Positions 45,515 to 54,179 of a DNA stretch of 64,000 nt are shown piece by piece (within the stretch, counting starts at the first letter, position 1; the number at the start of each line of letters is the position of its first letter). The stretch spans positions 1 to 64,000 of the forward strand of contig CANMWJ010000008.1 in the NCBI GenBank assembly GCA_947501565.1, written 5' to 3'. The notes under the pieces are model-generated. The model did no database searches and was not told where the DNA came from. It saw only the letters and a list, made by a program, of their open reading frames with translations. Position numbers and translations under genes: made by a program. The DNA is from an uncultured Marinobacterium sp. GTDB lineage: Bacteria; Pseudomonadota; Gammaproteobacteria; Pseudomonadales; Balneatricaceae.

Positions 45515-45583
45515 TGCAGCAGGTCTGGCGCTTTGATTGAACAGGTGAGCAGGCATTGGCGATTGCCTGAGGGGGCGTCCGGC

Positions 45584-45608
45584 CCCTCCTGAGCATGGCT
45601 CAGGAGGG
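45584..45608. terminator. Hairpin after the Aer-like gene
   Basis: CCCTCCTGAGC (45584-45594) and GCTCAGGAGGG (45598-45608) pair perfectly over 11 bp with a 3-nt loop, about 45 nt past the minus-strand stop. A second GC-rich stem (GGGGC/GCCCC) lies at about 45572-45586. T-runs are absent. Confidence 0.65.
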
Positions 45609-45652
45609 AGACCGTAGTATTGGTAATCAGTTCCGTAGAGTGGAGAAATAAA

Positions 45653-47212
45653 TTACTGTCCGGTGATGATGCGCTCCACCATATTACTCTGCAGTTGGGC
45701 CAGTCGAACGGTGGCTTTGTTCATCTCCAATGTCTCCTGCGCCTTGGCCGATGCCTGAGTAGCTGCATCGCTGATGGTATGGATCTGCTCATTGACCTCC
45801 AGCGTGGTGGCGTTTTGCTGTTCGGTGGCGCTGGCAATTTGAGTAGTCTGGCTGCTGATAGCATCCACCGCCTGAATAATTGACAGCAGGTTGCTACCCG
45901 CTTCCTCTATCTGCTTTACCGTAGAGTCCGCCAATGTCTGGCCGTTGGCCATTGCCGTGGAGATGTTTCGTGTCTCCTCCTGCAATCCCTCGATGATGGA
46001 ACTGATCTCCGACGTTGATAAGCGGGTGCGCTGAGCCAGCGAGCGTACTTCATCCGCGACGACGGCAAACCCCCGGCCATTCTCTCCCGCGCGGGCCGCT
46101 TCAATGGCAGCATTCAATGCCAGCAGGTTGGTTTGCTCAGCAATGTCATGAATGACCTCGACGACCTTGTCGATCTTTGCGCTGCGCGCTTCAAGACTGG
46201 TGAGGTTGGTGCCTATGTTGTCGATTGCCTGGTGTAGCTCTTTGATCGCATTGATTGCTCGATTGACCACGTCGGTACCGATGCGTGCGTCATCCTGTGC
46301 GCTCTGAACCCGATCCAGGGTGTGGCGGGTATTTTGCGCGACCTCGCCGGTGGTTGCTGTCATCTCCTCCATCGCGACAGCTACCTGCTCCAGCGCGGCG
46401 GTTTGGGTCTGGATCTCGGTATAGGTAGAACCCATGGTGCTGGCGGAGTTGTCGGAACTCTGTTTTACCTCATCGGAGGTGTTTTGTATGCGTCGCAGAA
46501 CCGCGTCGAGCTGGGAGAGTAACTGGCACTGTACCAGCTCTAGCTGACCAATATCGTCGGTCGTGCCGGTATACACCAGCTGTTTGACCGGGTGGCTGAC
46601 GATGCGGCGGCTCTGTTTTACCAGTGTATTAAAACGGTGGGTGAGCACATGACAGCCACCCAGTGCTAGTAGGGTGGTGATCAGCAACGCGATAGATGCT
46701 GAGACAGTGGGTGTTTGCCACAGAATCCATCCTGCGGTGGGAGCAAGTGCCGCCAGCATGCACAGGCTCAGTCGCGTGGTCAGACTGAGTTGTTTGCGTT
46801 TCAGGGCTTTGGGCATTTTGCCCTGCTTACGCAGCTCATATATAGAAGCGGCTTGTTGTACCGATTTTGCCGTGGGCTTTCGGTAGATCACCTGATATTC
46901 GGTTATCTTCTCCTGTTCGATGGTGGGGATAATATAGGTATCACTCCACATCGCTTCACCCCACCGGTTTCGGTTGAGAATCATGCCCATCCAGGGTTGG
47001 CCTGCTTGAACCGTATCCCACAACTGCTTGAAGGGGCCGTCCGGCATATCGGGATGGCGCAGTACGTTGATGTTTTGTCCGAGGAGTGCTTCTCGCGCGT
47101 AGCCTGATACGCGGCAGAAATCATCGCTGGCATAGCGAATGTGCGCATCGGGGTCGGTGGTAACTACAAGAATGTCGCTATCGTATTGCGTATTGTTTTT
47201 ATCGTTATTCAT
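45653..47212 (-). CDS. Aer-like PAS chemoreceptor
   Basis: A 519-residue protein of Aer architecture. A PAS domain (about 10-115) has the Aer-like run [21 protein letters not shown] and [10 protein letters not shown]. Two hydrophobic stretches (about 147-165 and 168-187) form a membrane hairpin. A HAMP-like linker and the MCP signalling domain follow, with canonical tip [15 protein letters not shown], then [18 protein letters not shown] (near 365-400). In Aer the PAS domain binds FAD and reports redox state to flagellar CheA/CheW. No CheB/R pentapeptide is evident at the C-terminus. Confidence 0.92.
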   Translation of the reverse strand: MNNDKNNTQYDSDILVVTTDPDAHIRYASDDFCRVSGYAREALLGQNINVLRHPDMPDGPFKQLWDTVQAGQPWMGMILNRNRWGEAMWSDTYIIPTIEQEKITEYQVIYRKPTAKSVQQAASIYELRKQGKMPKALKRKQLSLTTRLSLCMLAALAPTAGWILWQTPTVSASIALLITTLLALGGCHVLTHRFNTLVKQSRRIVSHPVKQLVYTGTTDDIGQLELVQCQLLSQLDAVLRRIQNTSDEVKQSSDNSASTMGSTYTEIQTQTAALEQVAVAMEEMTATTGEVAQNTRHTLDRVQSAQDDARIGTDVVNRAINAIKELHQAIDNIGTNLTSLEARSAKIDKVVEVIHDIAEQTNLLALNAAIEAARAGENGRGFAVVADEVRSLAQRTRLSTSEISSIIEGLQEETRNISTAMANGQTLADSTVKQIEEAGSNLLSIIQAVDAISSQTTQIASATEQQNATTLEVNEQIHTISDAATQASAKAQETLEMNKATVRLAQLQSNMVERIITGQ

Positions 47213-47584
47213 TACGTATCCGGTTGTGCTTAGCGTGTTCTGTGTATGTAGGAATAAACCTCAGGACCCTGCAGAAACCGCGCCACAATTCTGTGCTTAT
47301 TGGTTACGGGCTGGCAGGTGCCGTGAATTGGCGCTACGGGCGCATATCGACTGTTTAGGGGGGAGCAAAGAGATCGGGGTGATTTAACCAATTGATCAAA
47401 TTGAGGGACTGCATGGATTATGGCGTGAAGTCTGTATTCATCTTTTGGCGTACTTTTTGTCTGGGCTGGCATTGTGCCGTGAGGTCCGAGAGCGGAAGTA
47501 ACCCCGCGGATTCCGATGCATTGTATCTGTTGGGCGGGCGGTAAAAGCGTGGTTATCACCGCTGCGAAACATCAAAAAATACTG
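47213..47584. other. Intergenic region between the Aer-like gene and the acyl-CoA operon
   Basis: No supported gene. A weak minus-strand reading frame lacks coding character. A palindromic CAATT-gatca-AATTG-like element lies at 47390-47404. Two regulatory palindromes follow at 47585 and 47614. Confidence 0.5.
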
Positions 47585-47600
47585 TTTACGTTAACGTTAA
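47585..47600. promoter_or_regulatory. LiuR-like palindrome upstream of the acyl-CoA dehydrogenase operon
   Basis: TTTACGTTAACGTTAA contains the palindrome AACGTT and resembles the TTTACGTTAACGTAAA operator known for LiuR, the MerR-family repressor of branched-chain amino acid and fatty acid degradation in proteobacteria. It is 43-58 bp before the start codon. No liuR gene is in the window. Confidence 0.55.
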
Positions 47601-47613
47601 ATTGGGTTATAGA

Positions 47614-47629
47614 TTGGGGCAAACCCCTA
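47614..47629. promoter_or_regulatory. TAGGGG-N4-CCCCTA palindrome, site 1
   Basis: TTGGGG-CAAA-CCCCTA, on the other strand TAGGGG-TTTG-CCCCAA. It lies 14 bp upstream of the start codon of the acyl-CoA dehydrogenase gene. It shares its architecture with sites at 55951, 56045 and 58329. Confidence 0.55.
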
Positions 47630-47642
47630 GGTGGAGACCCTA

Positions 47643-48800
47643 ATGGACCTTTCCCTGACAGAAGAACAACAACTAATTCAGGATACGGCTAAGCGCTTCG
47701 CGGAGGCCGAGTTGGCCCCGATTGCCGAAAAGCTGGACCAGACACAAGATAAAACCATTCTGCTCGACAGCTGCCGCAAACTCGCGGAGCTGGGTTTTAT
47801 GGGCCTTAACATAAAAGCGGAATACGGCGGTACCGAAGCCGGTGTCGTCGCTTTCAGTCTGGCGATGACCGAGATCGCGCGTGCCTGCGCATCTACCGCC
47901 GTGACCATGTCGGTTACCAATATGGTTGCTGAAGTGATTCAGGCCATGGGTACCGAAGAGCAAAAATCCAAATACCTGCCGCTGATCTGTAGCGGCGAAT
48001 ACAGCGCTGGCAGCTTCTGTCTGACCGAATCCGGTGCTGGTTCCGATCCCGCGTCCATGCGCACCCAGGCAGTTAAGACCGATAACGGTTATGCGATCAG
48101 CGGCACTAAACAGTGGATCACCAGTGCCGAGTTTGCAGGTGTGTTTGTCGTATGGGCAGTGACCGATCCGGACGCGAAAAAGGGCAAGGGTATCACCTGT
48201 TTTCTGGTAGATGCGGATGCGCCGGGCATCACCGTAGGCCCTGCTGAGAAAAAGATGGGGCAGCACGGTTCTGCCACCAACGAAGTGCACTTTGAGAATG
48301 TTGAAGTACCTGAATCCGCGATCCTGGGCAAGCTGAATGATGGCTTCCGTTTAGCTGTGGCTGAACTGGCGGGTGGACGTATCGGGATCGGCTCCCTGGC
48401 ACTCGGTGTTGGCTTAGCTGCGATGGACTATGCGACCGCATACATCCAGGAGCGTAAACAGTTTGGTCGTCCGATCGCCGACTTCCAGGGGTTGCAGTGG
48501 ATGATGGCGGATCGTTATACCGAACTTGAAGCGGCGCGCCTGCTGCTGATGTCAGCGGCAGATCTGAAAGAGCGCGGCCGACCGTTCGCGAAGGAAGCGT
48601 CTATGGCGAAGGTGTTCGCCAGCGAGAAGGCCAATCAGGCCTGTTACAGCGCCCTGCAGATGTTGGGTGGCTATGGCTATATGCAGGAATATCCACTGGA
48701 GCGTTACAGCCGCGATGTACGTATCACCTCGATTTATGAGGGAACCAGTGAGATTCAGCGTGTGATTATCGCACGTGAAATTCTGCGCGAAGTTAGCTGA
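47643..48800 (+). CDS. Acyl-CoA dehydrogenase (short/medium-chain type)
   Basis: A 385-residue flavoenzyme. The start at ATG 47643 follows AGGTGGAG; a GTG inside that site opens the frame earlier. Three ACAD domains are complete: an N-terminal helical domain (SLTEEQQLIQDTAKRFAEAE), a beta domain (FCLTESGAGSDPASM, near 120) and a C-terminal domain with QFGRPIADFQ, QMLGGYGYMQEYPLERYSRD and the catalytic base Glu366 in IYEGTSEIQ. It oxidises acyl-CoA to 2-enoyl-CoA, passing electrons to ETF. The exact chain length or branching preference is not certain. It is the first gene of an acyl-CoA operon. Confidence 0.93.
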   Translation: MDLSLTEEQQLIQDTAKRFAEAELAPIAEKLDQTQDKTILLDSCRKLAELGFMGLNIKAEYGGTEAGVVAFSLAMTEIARACASTAVTMSVTNMVAEVIQAMGTEEQKSKYLPLICSGEYSAGSFCLTESGAGSDPASMRTQAVKTDNGYAISGTKQWITSAEFAGVFVVWAVTDPDAKKGKGITCFLVDADAPGITVGPAEKKMGQHGSATNEVHFENVEVPESAILGKLNDGFRLAVAELAGGRIGIGSLALGVGLAAMDYATAYIQERKQFGRPIADFQGLQWMMADRYTELEAARLLLMSAADLKERGRPFAKEASMAKVFASEKANQACYSALQMLGGYGYMQEYPLERYSRDVRITSIYEGTSEIQRVIIAREILREVS

Positions 48801-48811
48801 GGGTGCCCGGA

Positions 48812-49957
48812 ATGAAACCGCTTACCGGACTTAAAGTCCTCGATTTCTCTACGTTGCTGCCCGGGCCGTACGCCACCATGATGCTGTCGGATCTCGGTGC
48901 GGAGGTGGTGCGGGTTGAATCGCCGACACGCGACGATCTCGTACGCAGTATGGCGCCGCAGATTGACGGGCAGTCGGCTGCCTTTCGTTACCTGAACCGG
49001 GGTAAGCGCTCCATCGCGCTGGATCTTAAACACCCCGATGCAAAAGCCGTTATCCATCAGCTGATAGCGGAATACGACATTGTGGTTGAGCAGTTCCGAC
49101 CTGGTGTTATGAAACGGTTGGGGCTGGATTACGAAGCACTGACGGCCGTAAAACCGGATCTGATCTACTGCTCGGTAACCGGTTATGGCCAAACCGGCGA
49201 ATACGCCAATCGTGCTGGCCACGATATCAACTTCCTGGCGTTATCTGGTGTTGCTAGTCATATGGGGCGTGCTGATGCAGGTCCTGCGCCGCTCGGTATC
49301 CAGGTGGCCGATGTAGCGGCGGGTTCTCATCCTGCTGTGGTATCGATACTGGCTGCTGTTATCCAGCGCGACCGGACTGGGGAGGGTGCAGAACTGGACA
49401 TCTCCATGGCCGATAACAGCTTCGCGCTGCAGGCCTTGCTGGGACCAGGTGCACTGAATGGGCATGACGTGCCTGAGGCCGAAAGTCATTTCCTCAATGG
49501 CGCAGGTTTCTACGACTTTTACCAAACCCGCGATGGCCGCTACATGGCGATCGGGGGGCTGGAACCGCATTTTAAGGCCCGTCTGATCAACACGCTTGAT
49601 GCTCCTGAAATGCACGAGATGAAAGACGCCGCGTTGAAAGCTGCGCTGACAGAGATCTTCCTGAGTAAGGATTTCGATCACTGGAGCGAGCTGTTCCGCG
49701 ATATCGATGCGTGCGTGGAGCCGGTACTGAATGTAGCTGAGGCAGCACAGCATCCGGCCTTTACCTCCCGCGACCTGATCCAGACCACCGAAAATGGCGA
49801 GCGCCAGGTGGCATCAGCTATTCGCTTTAACGGACAGGTTACCCCACTGCCAGAGGCAGCGCCGTTGTGTGGTGAGAACACCGAACAGGTGCTGAAGACT
49901 GCGGGCTTCAACGAAGAACAGATCAAGGGATACCGTACGGAAGGGCTCTTCGGCTGA
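48812..49957 (+). CDS. CaiB/BaiF family (class III) CoA-transferase
   Basis: A 381-residue protein starting at ATG 48812, eight bases after GAGGG; a GTG at 48803 is in frame. The class III transferase N-terminus LTGLKVLDFSTLLPGPYATM, LGAEVVRVE, NRGKRSIALDLKHPDA and the VVEQFRPGVMKRLGL block are all present, as is YGQTGEYANRAGHDINF. Members move CoA between acids via a glutamyl or aspartyl thioester, or racemise 2-methylacyl-CoA. The context with a dehydrogenase and ligase suggests activation or racemisation of a catabolic acid. It lies 11 nt after the dehydrogenase gene. Confidence 0.92.
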   Translation: MKPLTGLKVLDFSTLLPGPYATMMLSDLGAEVVRVESPTRDDLVRSMAPQIDGQSAAFRYLNRGKRSIALDLKHPDAKAVIHQLIAEYDIVVEQFRPGVMKRLGLDYEALTAVKPDLIYCSVTGYGQTGEYANRAGHDINFLALSGVASHMGRADAGPAPLGIQVADVAAGSHPAVVSILAAVIQRDRTGEGAELDISMADNSFALQALLGPGALNGHDVPEAESHFLNGAGFYDFYQTRDGRYMAIGGLEPHFKARLINTLDAPEMHEMKDAALKAALTEIFLSKDFDHWSELFRDIDACVEPVLNVAEAAQHPAFTSRDLIQTTENGERQVASAIRFNGQVTPLPEAAPLCGENTEQVLKTAGFNEEQIKGYRTEGLFG

Positions 49958-50021
49958 TAGCTGAAGGCGCCGCCGTGCGTGGCAACAAGAATAACAAAGA
50001 TAATTAATGAGAGAGTGAAAC

Positions 50022-51677
50022 ATGAGTACTGAAAACTACCAGGCTTTCTATGATCAGTTCGATCCAAAAATGATCGAAGATAAGATGATCGGTAATCTGG
50101 CAGATGGCTTTAACGTCTGCGAAGAGATCGTGGATAAGTGGGCCGAAGAGGGTCGCGTTGCGCTGAAATATGAGGGCGCAGAGCGTCCTGCGTCTCAGCT
50201 GACCTTTATCGAGCTGAAAGAAAAAGCCGCACAGTTTGCCAACTACCTGACCTCTCAGGGTATTGGCAAAGGTGACCGTGTTGCAGCCTTGTTGCCACGG
50301 ACGCCGGAGCTGATGGTAGTGATCATGGGTACGCTGCGTGCAGGTGCCGTGTATCAGCCTCTGTTTACCGCGTTTGGTCCAGGCGCGATCGAATACCGTG
50401 TCGGTCAGGCCGGTACCAAGATGGTGGTGACCGATCCGGCGAACCGTTTCAAGCTGGATGAGGTAGTGGGTTGTCCGCCAATCCTGATGGTTAATCGCGA
50501 TCAGGCCGATGCGAAATACGCCGACAACAAAGACTTTGCTGAAGAAGTCGAAAGTTTGTCTACCGAGTTCACGCCGGTGCGTGTGGGGGCTGAAGATCCG
50601 TTCCTGCAGATGTTCACCTCTGGTACCGTAGGTAAAGCGAAAGGCGTGGCCGTGCCGACCCGTGCGTTGCTCTCATTCTATATCTACATGCGTTATGCGA
50701 TCGGTCTGCGCCCGGAAGATACCTACTGGAATGTCGCAGATCCGGGCTGGGCGTACGGTCTCTACTATGCCGTAGTGGGCCCACTGCTGCTGGGTAACAC
50801 CACGCACTTCTGCGAAGGTGCGTTCACGCCTGAAAGCACCTACGACATGCTGCGCAAATACAACATCACCAACCTGGCGGCAGCGCCAACCGCGTACCGT
50901 ATGCTGATGGCCAATGACCACGTGCTGGGTGAGAACGACAAGTTTGACCTGCGTGTTGCCAGCAGTGCGGGTGAGCCACTGAACCCGGAAGTGATCAACT
51001 GGGTTGATAAGCGTTTGGGTTGTCCGGTAATGGATCACTACGGTCAGACCGAAACCGGTATGACTGCTTGTAACCACCATGACCTGGAGCAGGATGTTGT
51101 CCGCGTAGGTTCTATGGGCTTCTCCATGCCGGGCCACCGTGTGGTCGCGCTGGATAACGATTACAACGAGATTCCGGAAGGTGAAACCGGTCAGTTGGCG
51201 GTGGATGTGGAGAACTCCCCGCTGTTCTTCTTCCAGGGTTATACCTGGCAGGAGAAACACCCGTTCCACGGAAAGTACTACCTCACCGGTGACGTGGTGA
51301 TGAGCCACGGTGATGGCAGCTACTCCTTTACCGGTCGTGATGACGACATCATCACCACGGCGGGTTACCGTGTTGGGCCTGCCGACGTGGAAAGTACGCT
51401 GTTGGAGCATGAGGCGGTGGCAGAGTCCGGTGTCGTGGGTAAACCAGATCCTAAGCGTGGCTCCATCATCAAGGCCTACGTGGTAATCAAACCTGAGTTT
51501 GATGCCGGCGAAGAGCTGGCGGAAGAGCTGCGTCAGCACGTGCGTAACCGTCTCTCCACTCACGCTTTCCCGCGTGAGATCGAATTCCTGCCGGAACTGC
51601 CAAAAACCCCAAGCGGTAAGATCCAGCGCTTCATCCTGCGCAACCAGGCGCGTGACGAAAGCGACGCAGTATCATAA
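50022..51677 (+). CDS. AMP-forming acyl-CoA synthetase (variant P-loop)
   Basis: A 551-residue adenylate-forming ligase. The P-loop reads FTSGTVGKAKGVA (near 203) instead of the usual SGTTGxPKG, lacking the Pro. DHYGQTETGM (near 340), YLTGDVV (near 423), GRDDDIITTAGYRVGP (near 440) and the C-terminal lysine in PKTPSGKIQRF (near 530) are present. It resembles acetyl-/medium-chain (ACSM-like) synthetases and would make acyl-CoA plus AMP and PPi. Codon use is strongly biased, implying high expression. It is in the operon with a dehydrogenase, CoA-transferase and thioesterases. Confidence 0.92.
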   Translation: MSTENYQAFYDQFDPKMIEDKMIGNLADGFNVCEEIVDKWAEEGRVALKYEGAERPASQLTFIELKEKAAQFANYLTSQGIGKGDRVAALLPRTPELMVVIMGTLRAGAVYQPLFTAFGPGAIEYRVGQAGTKMVVTDPANRFKLDEVVGCPPILMVNRDQADAKYADNKDFAEEVESLSTEFTPVRVGAEDPFLQMFTSGTVGKAKGVAVPTRALLSFYIYMRYAIGLRPEDTYWNVADPGWAYGLYYAVVGPLLLGNTTHFCEGAFTPESTYDMLRKYNITNLAAAPTAYRMLMANDHVLGENDKFDLRVASSAGEPLNPEVINWVDKRLGCPVMDHYGQTETGMTACNHHDLEQDVVRVGSMGFSMPGHRVVALDNDYNEIPEGETGQLAVDVENSPLFFFQGYTWQEKHPFHGKYYLTGDVVMSHGDGSYSFTGRDDDIITTAGYRVGPADVESTLLEHEAVAESGVVGKPDPKRGSIIKAYVVIKPEFDAGEELAEELRQHVRNRLSTHAFPREIEFLPELPKTPSGKIQRFILRNQARDESDAVS

Positions 51678-51691
51678 CGGAGGGAGCCTGA

Positions 51692-52120
51692 ATGCAACCG
51701 AACAACCCGGAATACGAGAAAGAAACTCGCCGGGTTTTCGATCAGGCGCCGTTTATCCGACTGCTGGGGGCTGAGCTTGTAGAGTTCACCCCCGGCTCCT
51801 GCCAAACGCGGATAATTCTGAACGAAAACCATAAACAACAGGATGGCTTTGTCCATGCTGGTGTACAGGCCACGTTAGCGGACCACAGTTGTGGTACTGC
51901 GGCGGCAACGCTGATCGCAGCGGGGCAGCGGGTACTTACCGCCGACTTTACCGTTAACCTGTTGCGTCCTGCCCAAGGGCATACGCTGGAGTGCGAAGCC
52001 AAAGTCCTCAAGCAGGGCAAGACGCTGACGGTCGCTGAAGGCGAAGTCTATGCTGTGGGCGAGTCTCGAAAACTGGTGGCCAAAGCGACGGTGACGCTGG
52101 CGATCGTGAACGTGGGATAA
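51692..52120 (+). CDS. PaaI-type hotdog thioesterase
   Basis: A 142-residue hotdog protein with KQQDGFVHAGVQATLADHSCGTAA (the His-Ala-Gly and Ala-Asp active helix), then LTADFTVNLLRPAQG and EGEVYAVGE. PaaI-type enzymes hydrolyse aryl- or acyl-CoA and can relieve CoA trapping during catabolism. It follows the synthetase by 14 nt with a GGAGG ribosome binding site, and is followed after 5 nt by another hotdog gene. Confidence 0.9.
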   Translation: MQPNNPEYEKETRRVFDQAPFIRLLGAELVEFTPGSCQTRIILNENHKQQDGFVHAGVQATLADHSCGTAAATLIAAGQRVLTADFTVNLLRPAQGHTLECEAKVLKQGKTLTVAEGEVYAVGESRKLVAKATVTLAIVNVG

Positions 52121-52125
52121 AAATA

Positions 52126-52533
52126 ATGATAATGAATTTTGAAGAGATGCAGCGTTTTCTCGCTGCACATTTTCCTCAGGGTGAGCAATACGGCGAGCTG
52201 CTGGAGTTAGGGGACGGCACCTCAACTTTCCGGCTGCCAGTGGATGACCAGCACCTGCGGCCCGGTGGTACTGTCTCAGGCCCAGCGATGATGGGGTTAG
52301 CCGATGTCGCGGTTTATGCTGCCTTGTTAAGCAAAATCGGCCCGGTGGAGCTGGCGGTCACCACCAATCTGAATATCAACTTCCTGCGTAAGCCCCGTTC
52401 AGATATGGATATTCTGGCGAAAGCCCAGATGCTGAAAGTGGGTAAACGCCTTGGCGTGGGGGAAGTTTATATCCTCAGTGATGGTGAGGAAGATCCTGTC
52501 GCCCATGCCACCATGACCTACGCCATTCCATAA
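52126..52533 (+). CDS. PaaI/YigI-like hotdog thioesterase
   Basis: A 135-residue hotdog protein. The central helix reads LRPGGTVSGPAMMGLADVAVYAAL, with Ala-Asp conserved, then NLNINFLRKPR and VGEVYILSDGEEDPVAHATMTYA. The start at 52126 is eight bases after GGGA; a second ATG lies at 52132. It is paired with the upstream thioesterase, as in the 16107-17071 pair. The substrate is unknown. Confidence 0.88.
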   Translation: MIMNFEEMQRFLAAHFPQGEQYGELLELGDGTSTFRLPVDDQHLRPGGTVSGPAMMGLADVAVYAALLSKIGPVELAVTTNLNINFLRKPRSDMDILAKAQMLKVGKRLGVGEVYILSDGEEDPVAHATMTYAIP

Positions 52534-52555
52534 CAGAGATAGAGAGAGCAAAGCG

Positions 52556-53350
52556 ATGAGTATGGATTGGCAAGATCTGATGCTAACCCTGCCAGACGGT
52601 CAGCAGATTCACGCACAGCACGGAACTCAGAGCGGCGGAGGGAATAAACCGACGCTGGTGTTTCTTCATGAAGCACTGGGGCATATCCGTATGTGGAAGA
52701 CGTTTCCTGAACAGCTGGCGTTAGCGACAGGCTGCAACGCATTCGTTTATGAGCGTCTCGGTTACGGTGAATCCTCACCGATAACGTTGCCCCGTGCCGA
52801 TGATTATCTGGTGCCCGAAGGGGAGCAGCGATTGGGCGAAGTGCTGGATTCGGCGGGTTTGGGCGAGGTGATTCTGGTTGGTCACAGCGATGGCGGTACC
52901 ATCGCGCTGATCGGCGCGGCTGCTTTGGGAGATCGCGTAAAAGGGATCGTAACCGCAGCGGCACACTTGTATGCCGACCACCTGACCCTGGCCGGTATCC
53001 GTGAGGCGGTGGAGCGATACAACAATAGTGATCTGCCTGAGCGTTTAGCACGTTACCACGGTGAGCGTACCGACCTGATTTTTCGCGCCTGGTCAGAAAC
53101 CTGGTTGCGTGAGAGTTGCCATCAGAATATGAATTTCAACCGCTGGTTGGCGGATATTCATTGCCCGGCGCTGATTATGCAGGGGAAAAATGACCAGTAT
53201 GGTGTACCGGAGCAGGTAACCGATATTTGTGCCGGTATCGGTGACAATGCTACGCCGCTGTATCTGGATGGATGTGGTCATGTGCCTCATCTGGAAGCAC
53301 CGGATGTCACGCTGGCTGCGATGACGCCGTTTATCAAACAGCTGCTTTAA
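52556..53350 (+). CDS. Alpha/beta hydrolase
   Basis: A 264-residue alpha/beta-hydrolase with the catalytic triad visible: nucleophile Ser111 in LVGHSDGGT, Asp212 in QGKNDQYG and His241 in CGHVPHLEAP. The oxyanion-hole segment is FLHEALGHIRMW (near 36). Family members include esterases and C-C hydrolases; the specificity is unknown. It has a GAGAGAG ribosome binding site and is the last gene of the acyl-CoA operon beginning at 47643. Repeats follow. Confidence 0.9.
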   Translation: MSMDWQDLMLTLPDGQQIHAQHGTQSGGGNKPTLVFLHEALGHIRMWKTFPEQLALATGCNAFVYERLGYGESSPITLPRADDYLVPEGEQRLGEVLDSAGLGEVILVGHSDGGTIALIGAAALGDRVKGIVTAAAHLYADHLTLAGIREAVERYNNSDLPERLARYHGERTDLIFRAWSETWLRESCHQNMNFNRWLADIHCPALIMQGKNDQYGVPEQVTDICAGIGDNATPLYLDGCGHVPHLEAPDVTLAAMTPFIKQLL

Positions 53351-53363
53351 AGGGCTTGGAAGG

Positions 53364-53394
53364 GTAGGTTGGCCATCGCGCAGCGATGCCCAAC
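53364..53394. repeat. REP-like palindromic repeat, copy 3
   Basis: GTAGGTTGGCCATCGCG then CAGCGATGCCCAAC. It has the same orientation as copy 1 at 17099 and lies 14 bp after the hydrolase gene stop. Confidence 0.8.
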
Positions 53395-53457
53395 GTCTAC
53401 TTTGATCTTTGAGGGTTTCGCTGTGGTCTCGATGGGTAGTTGCGCTGTATTGCCGAT

Positions 53458-53488
53458 GTTGGGCAACGCGTTGCGTTGGCCAACCTAC
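53458..53488. repeat. REP-like palindromic repeat, copy 4 (inverted)
   Basis: GTTGGGCAACGCGTT then GCGTTGGCCAACCTAC. Inverted relative to copy 3, so copies 3 and 4 form a BIME-like pair of opposite elements about 64 bp apart. Confidence 0.8.
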
Positions 53489-53517
53489 CTACTTATCTGG
53501 ACGTTAAGCTAACAGGA

Positions 53518-53548
53518 GTTAGCCATCGCTGCGCGATGGCCAACCTAC
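53518..53548. repeat. REP-like palindromic repeat, copy 5 (inverted)
   Basis: GTTAGCCATCGCTGCG then CGATGGCCAACCTAC. Same orientation as copy 4, ending 10 bp before the FixJ-type gene stop. It lies between two convergent genes. Confidence 0.8.
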
Positions 53549-53558
53549 GGTGATAACA

Positions 53559-54179
53559 TCAGCCTGCTTCAGCGATGCGCGCGGCCTGTTGAACCAATAC
53601 CGGCAGGCTGCCAGCATGCATTTTACTCATCACGCGGGCGCGGTGCACCTCAACGGTTTTCGGACTGATGCCCAGATCTTCCGCTATCTCGCGGTTGGCT
53701 TTGCCCGCAACCACCAGATTCATCACCTCTTTCTCACGACGGCTCAGAGAGTCGTGGTAACCGAGAATCTCGTTTACCTCCTGCTGATCCTTACGCATGG
53801 TGTCGGCGTGACCCAGTGCTTTATCCACAAGGCGCAGCAGAACTTCGTCGTCAAACGGCTTTTCAATAAAATCGAGCGCACCATGTTTCATCGCGCTCAC
53901 AGCCATCGGAATATCTCCGTGACCGGAGATGACGATGATCGGCATCTCAATGCCGCGGTCCTGCATAATCTGCTGCAGCGCCAGGCCGTTGATCTCAGGC
54001 ATACGCACATCCAGCAACATGCAGCCGATCTGACCATTGAAGTTATCCAGAAACGCCTGGGCAGAGGGAAAGCTGATCACTTCGTGACTGGCTGACTCAA
54101 GCAACCATTGCATGGAATCACGAAAGTCCTCGTCATCATCGACGATATAGATGGTTCCAGTGGCATTTGTCTGCATCAT
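53559..54179 (-). CDS. FixJ/LuxR-family response regulator
   Basis: A 206-residue protein. A receiver at about 8-125 has VDDDEDFRDS, phospho-acceptor Asp in MLLDVRMPEINGL (near 57), Ser in VISGHGD and Lys in IEKPFDD. A LuxR helix-turn-helix follows (about 143-200; LSRREKEVMNLVVAGKANRE, ISPKTVEVHRARVMSKM). This is the FixJ/TodT/StyR class that binds short palindromes when phosphorylated. Its start overlaps the kinase gene stop (ATGA), so it is the cognate partner. It is a candidate regulator of the adjacent acyl-CoA genes. Confidence 0.93.
   Translation of the reverse strand: MMQTNATGTIYIVDDDEDFRDSMQWLLESASHEVISFPSAQAFLDNFNGQIGCMLLDVRMPEINGLALQQIMQDRGIEMPIIVISGHGDIPMAVSAMKHGALDFIEKPFDDEVLLRLVDKALGHADTMRKDQQEVNEILGYHDSLSRREKEVMNLVVAGKANREIAEDLGISPKTVEVHRARVMSKMHAGSLPVLVQQAARIAEAG

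Noticed and set aside
47230-47559. 109-codon minus-strand frame upstream of the Aer-like gene
   Set aside because: Its composition is unlike the neighbouring genes. No domain or ribosome binding site, and it lies within a promoter region.
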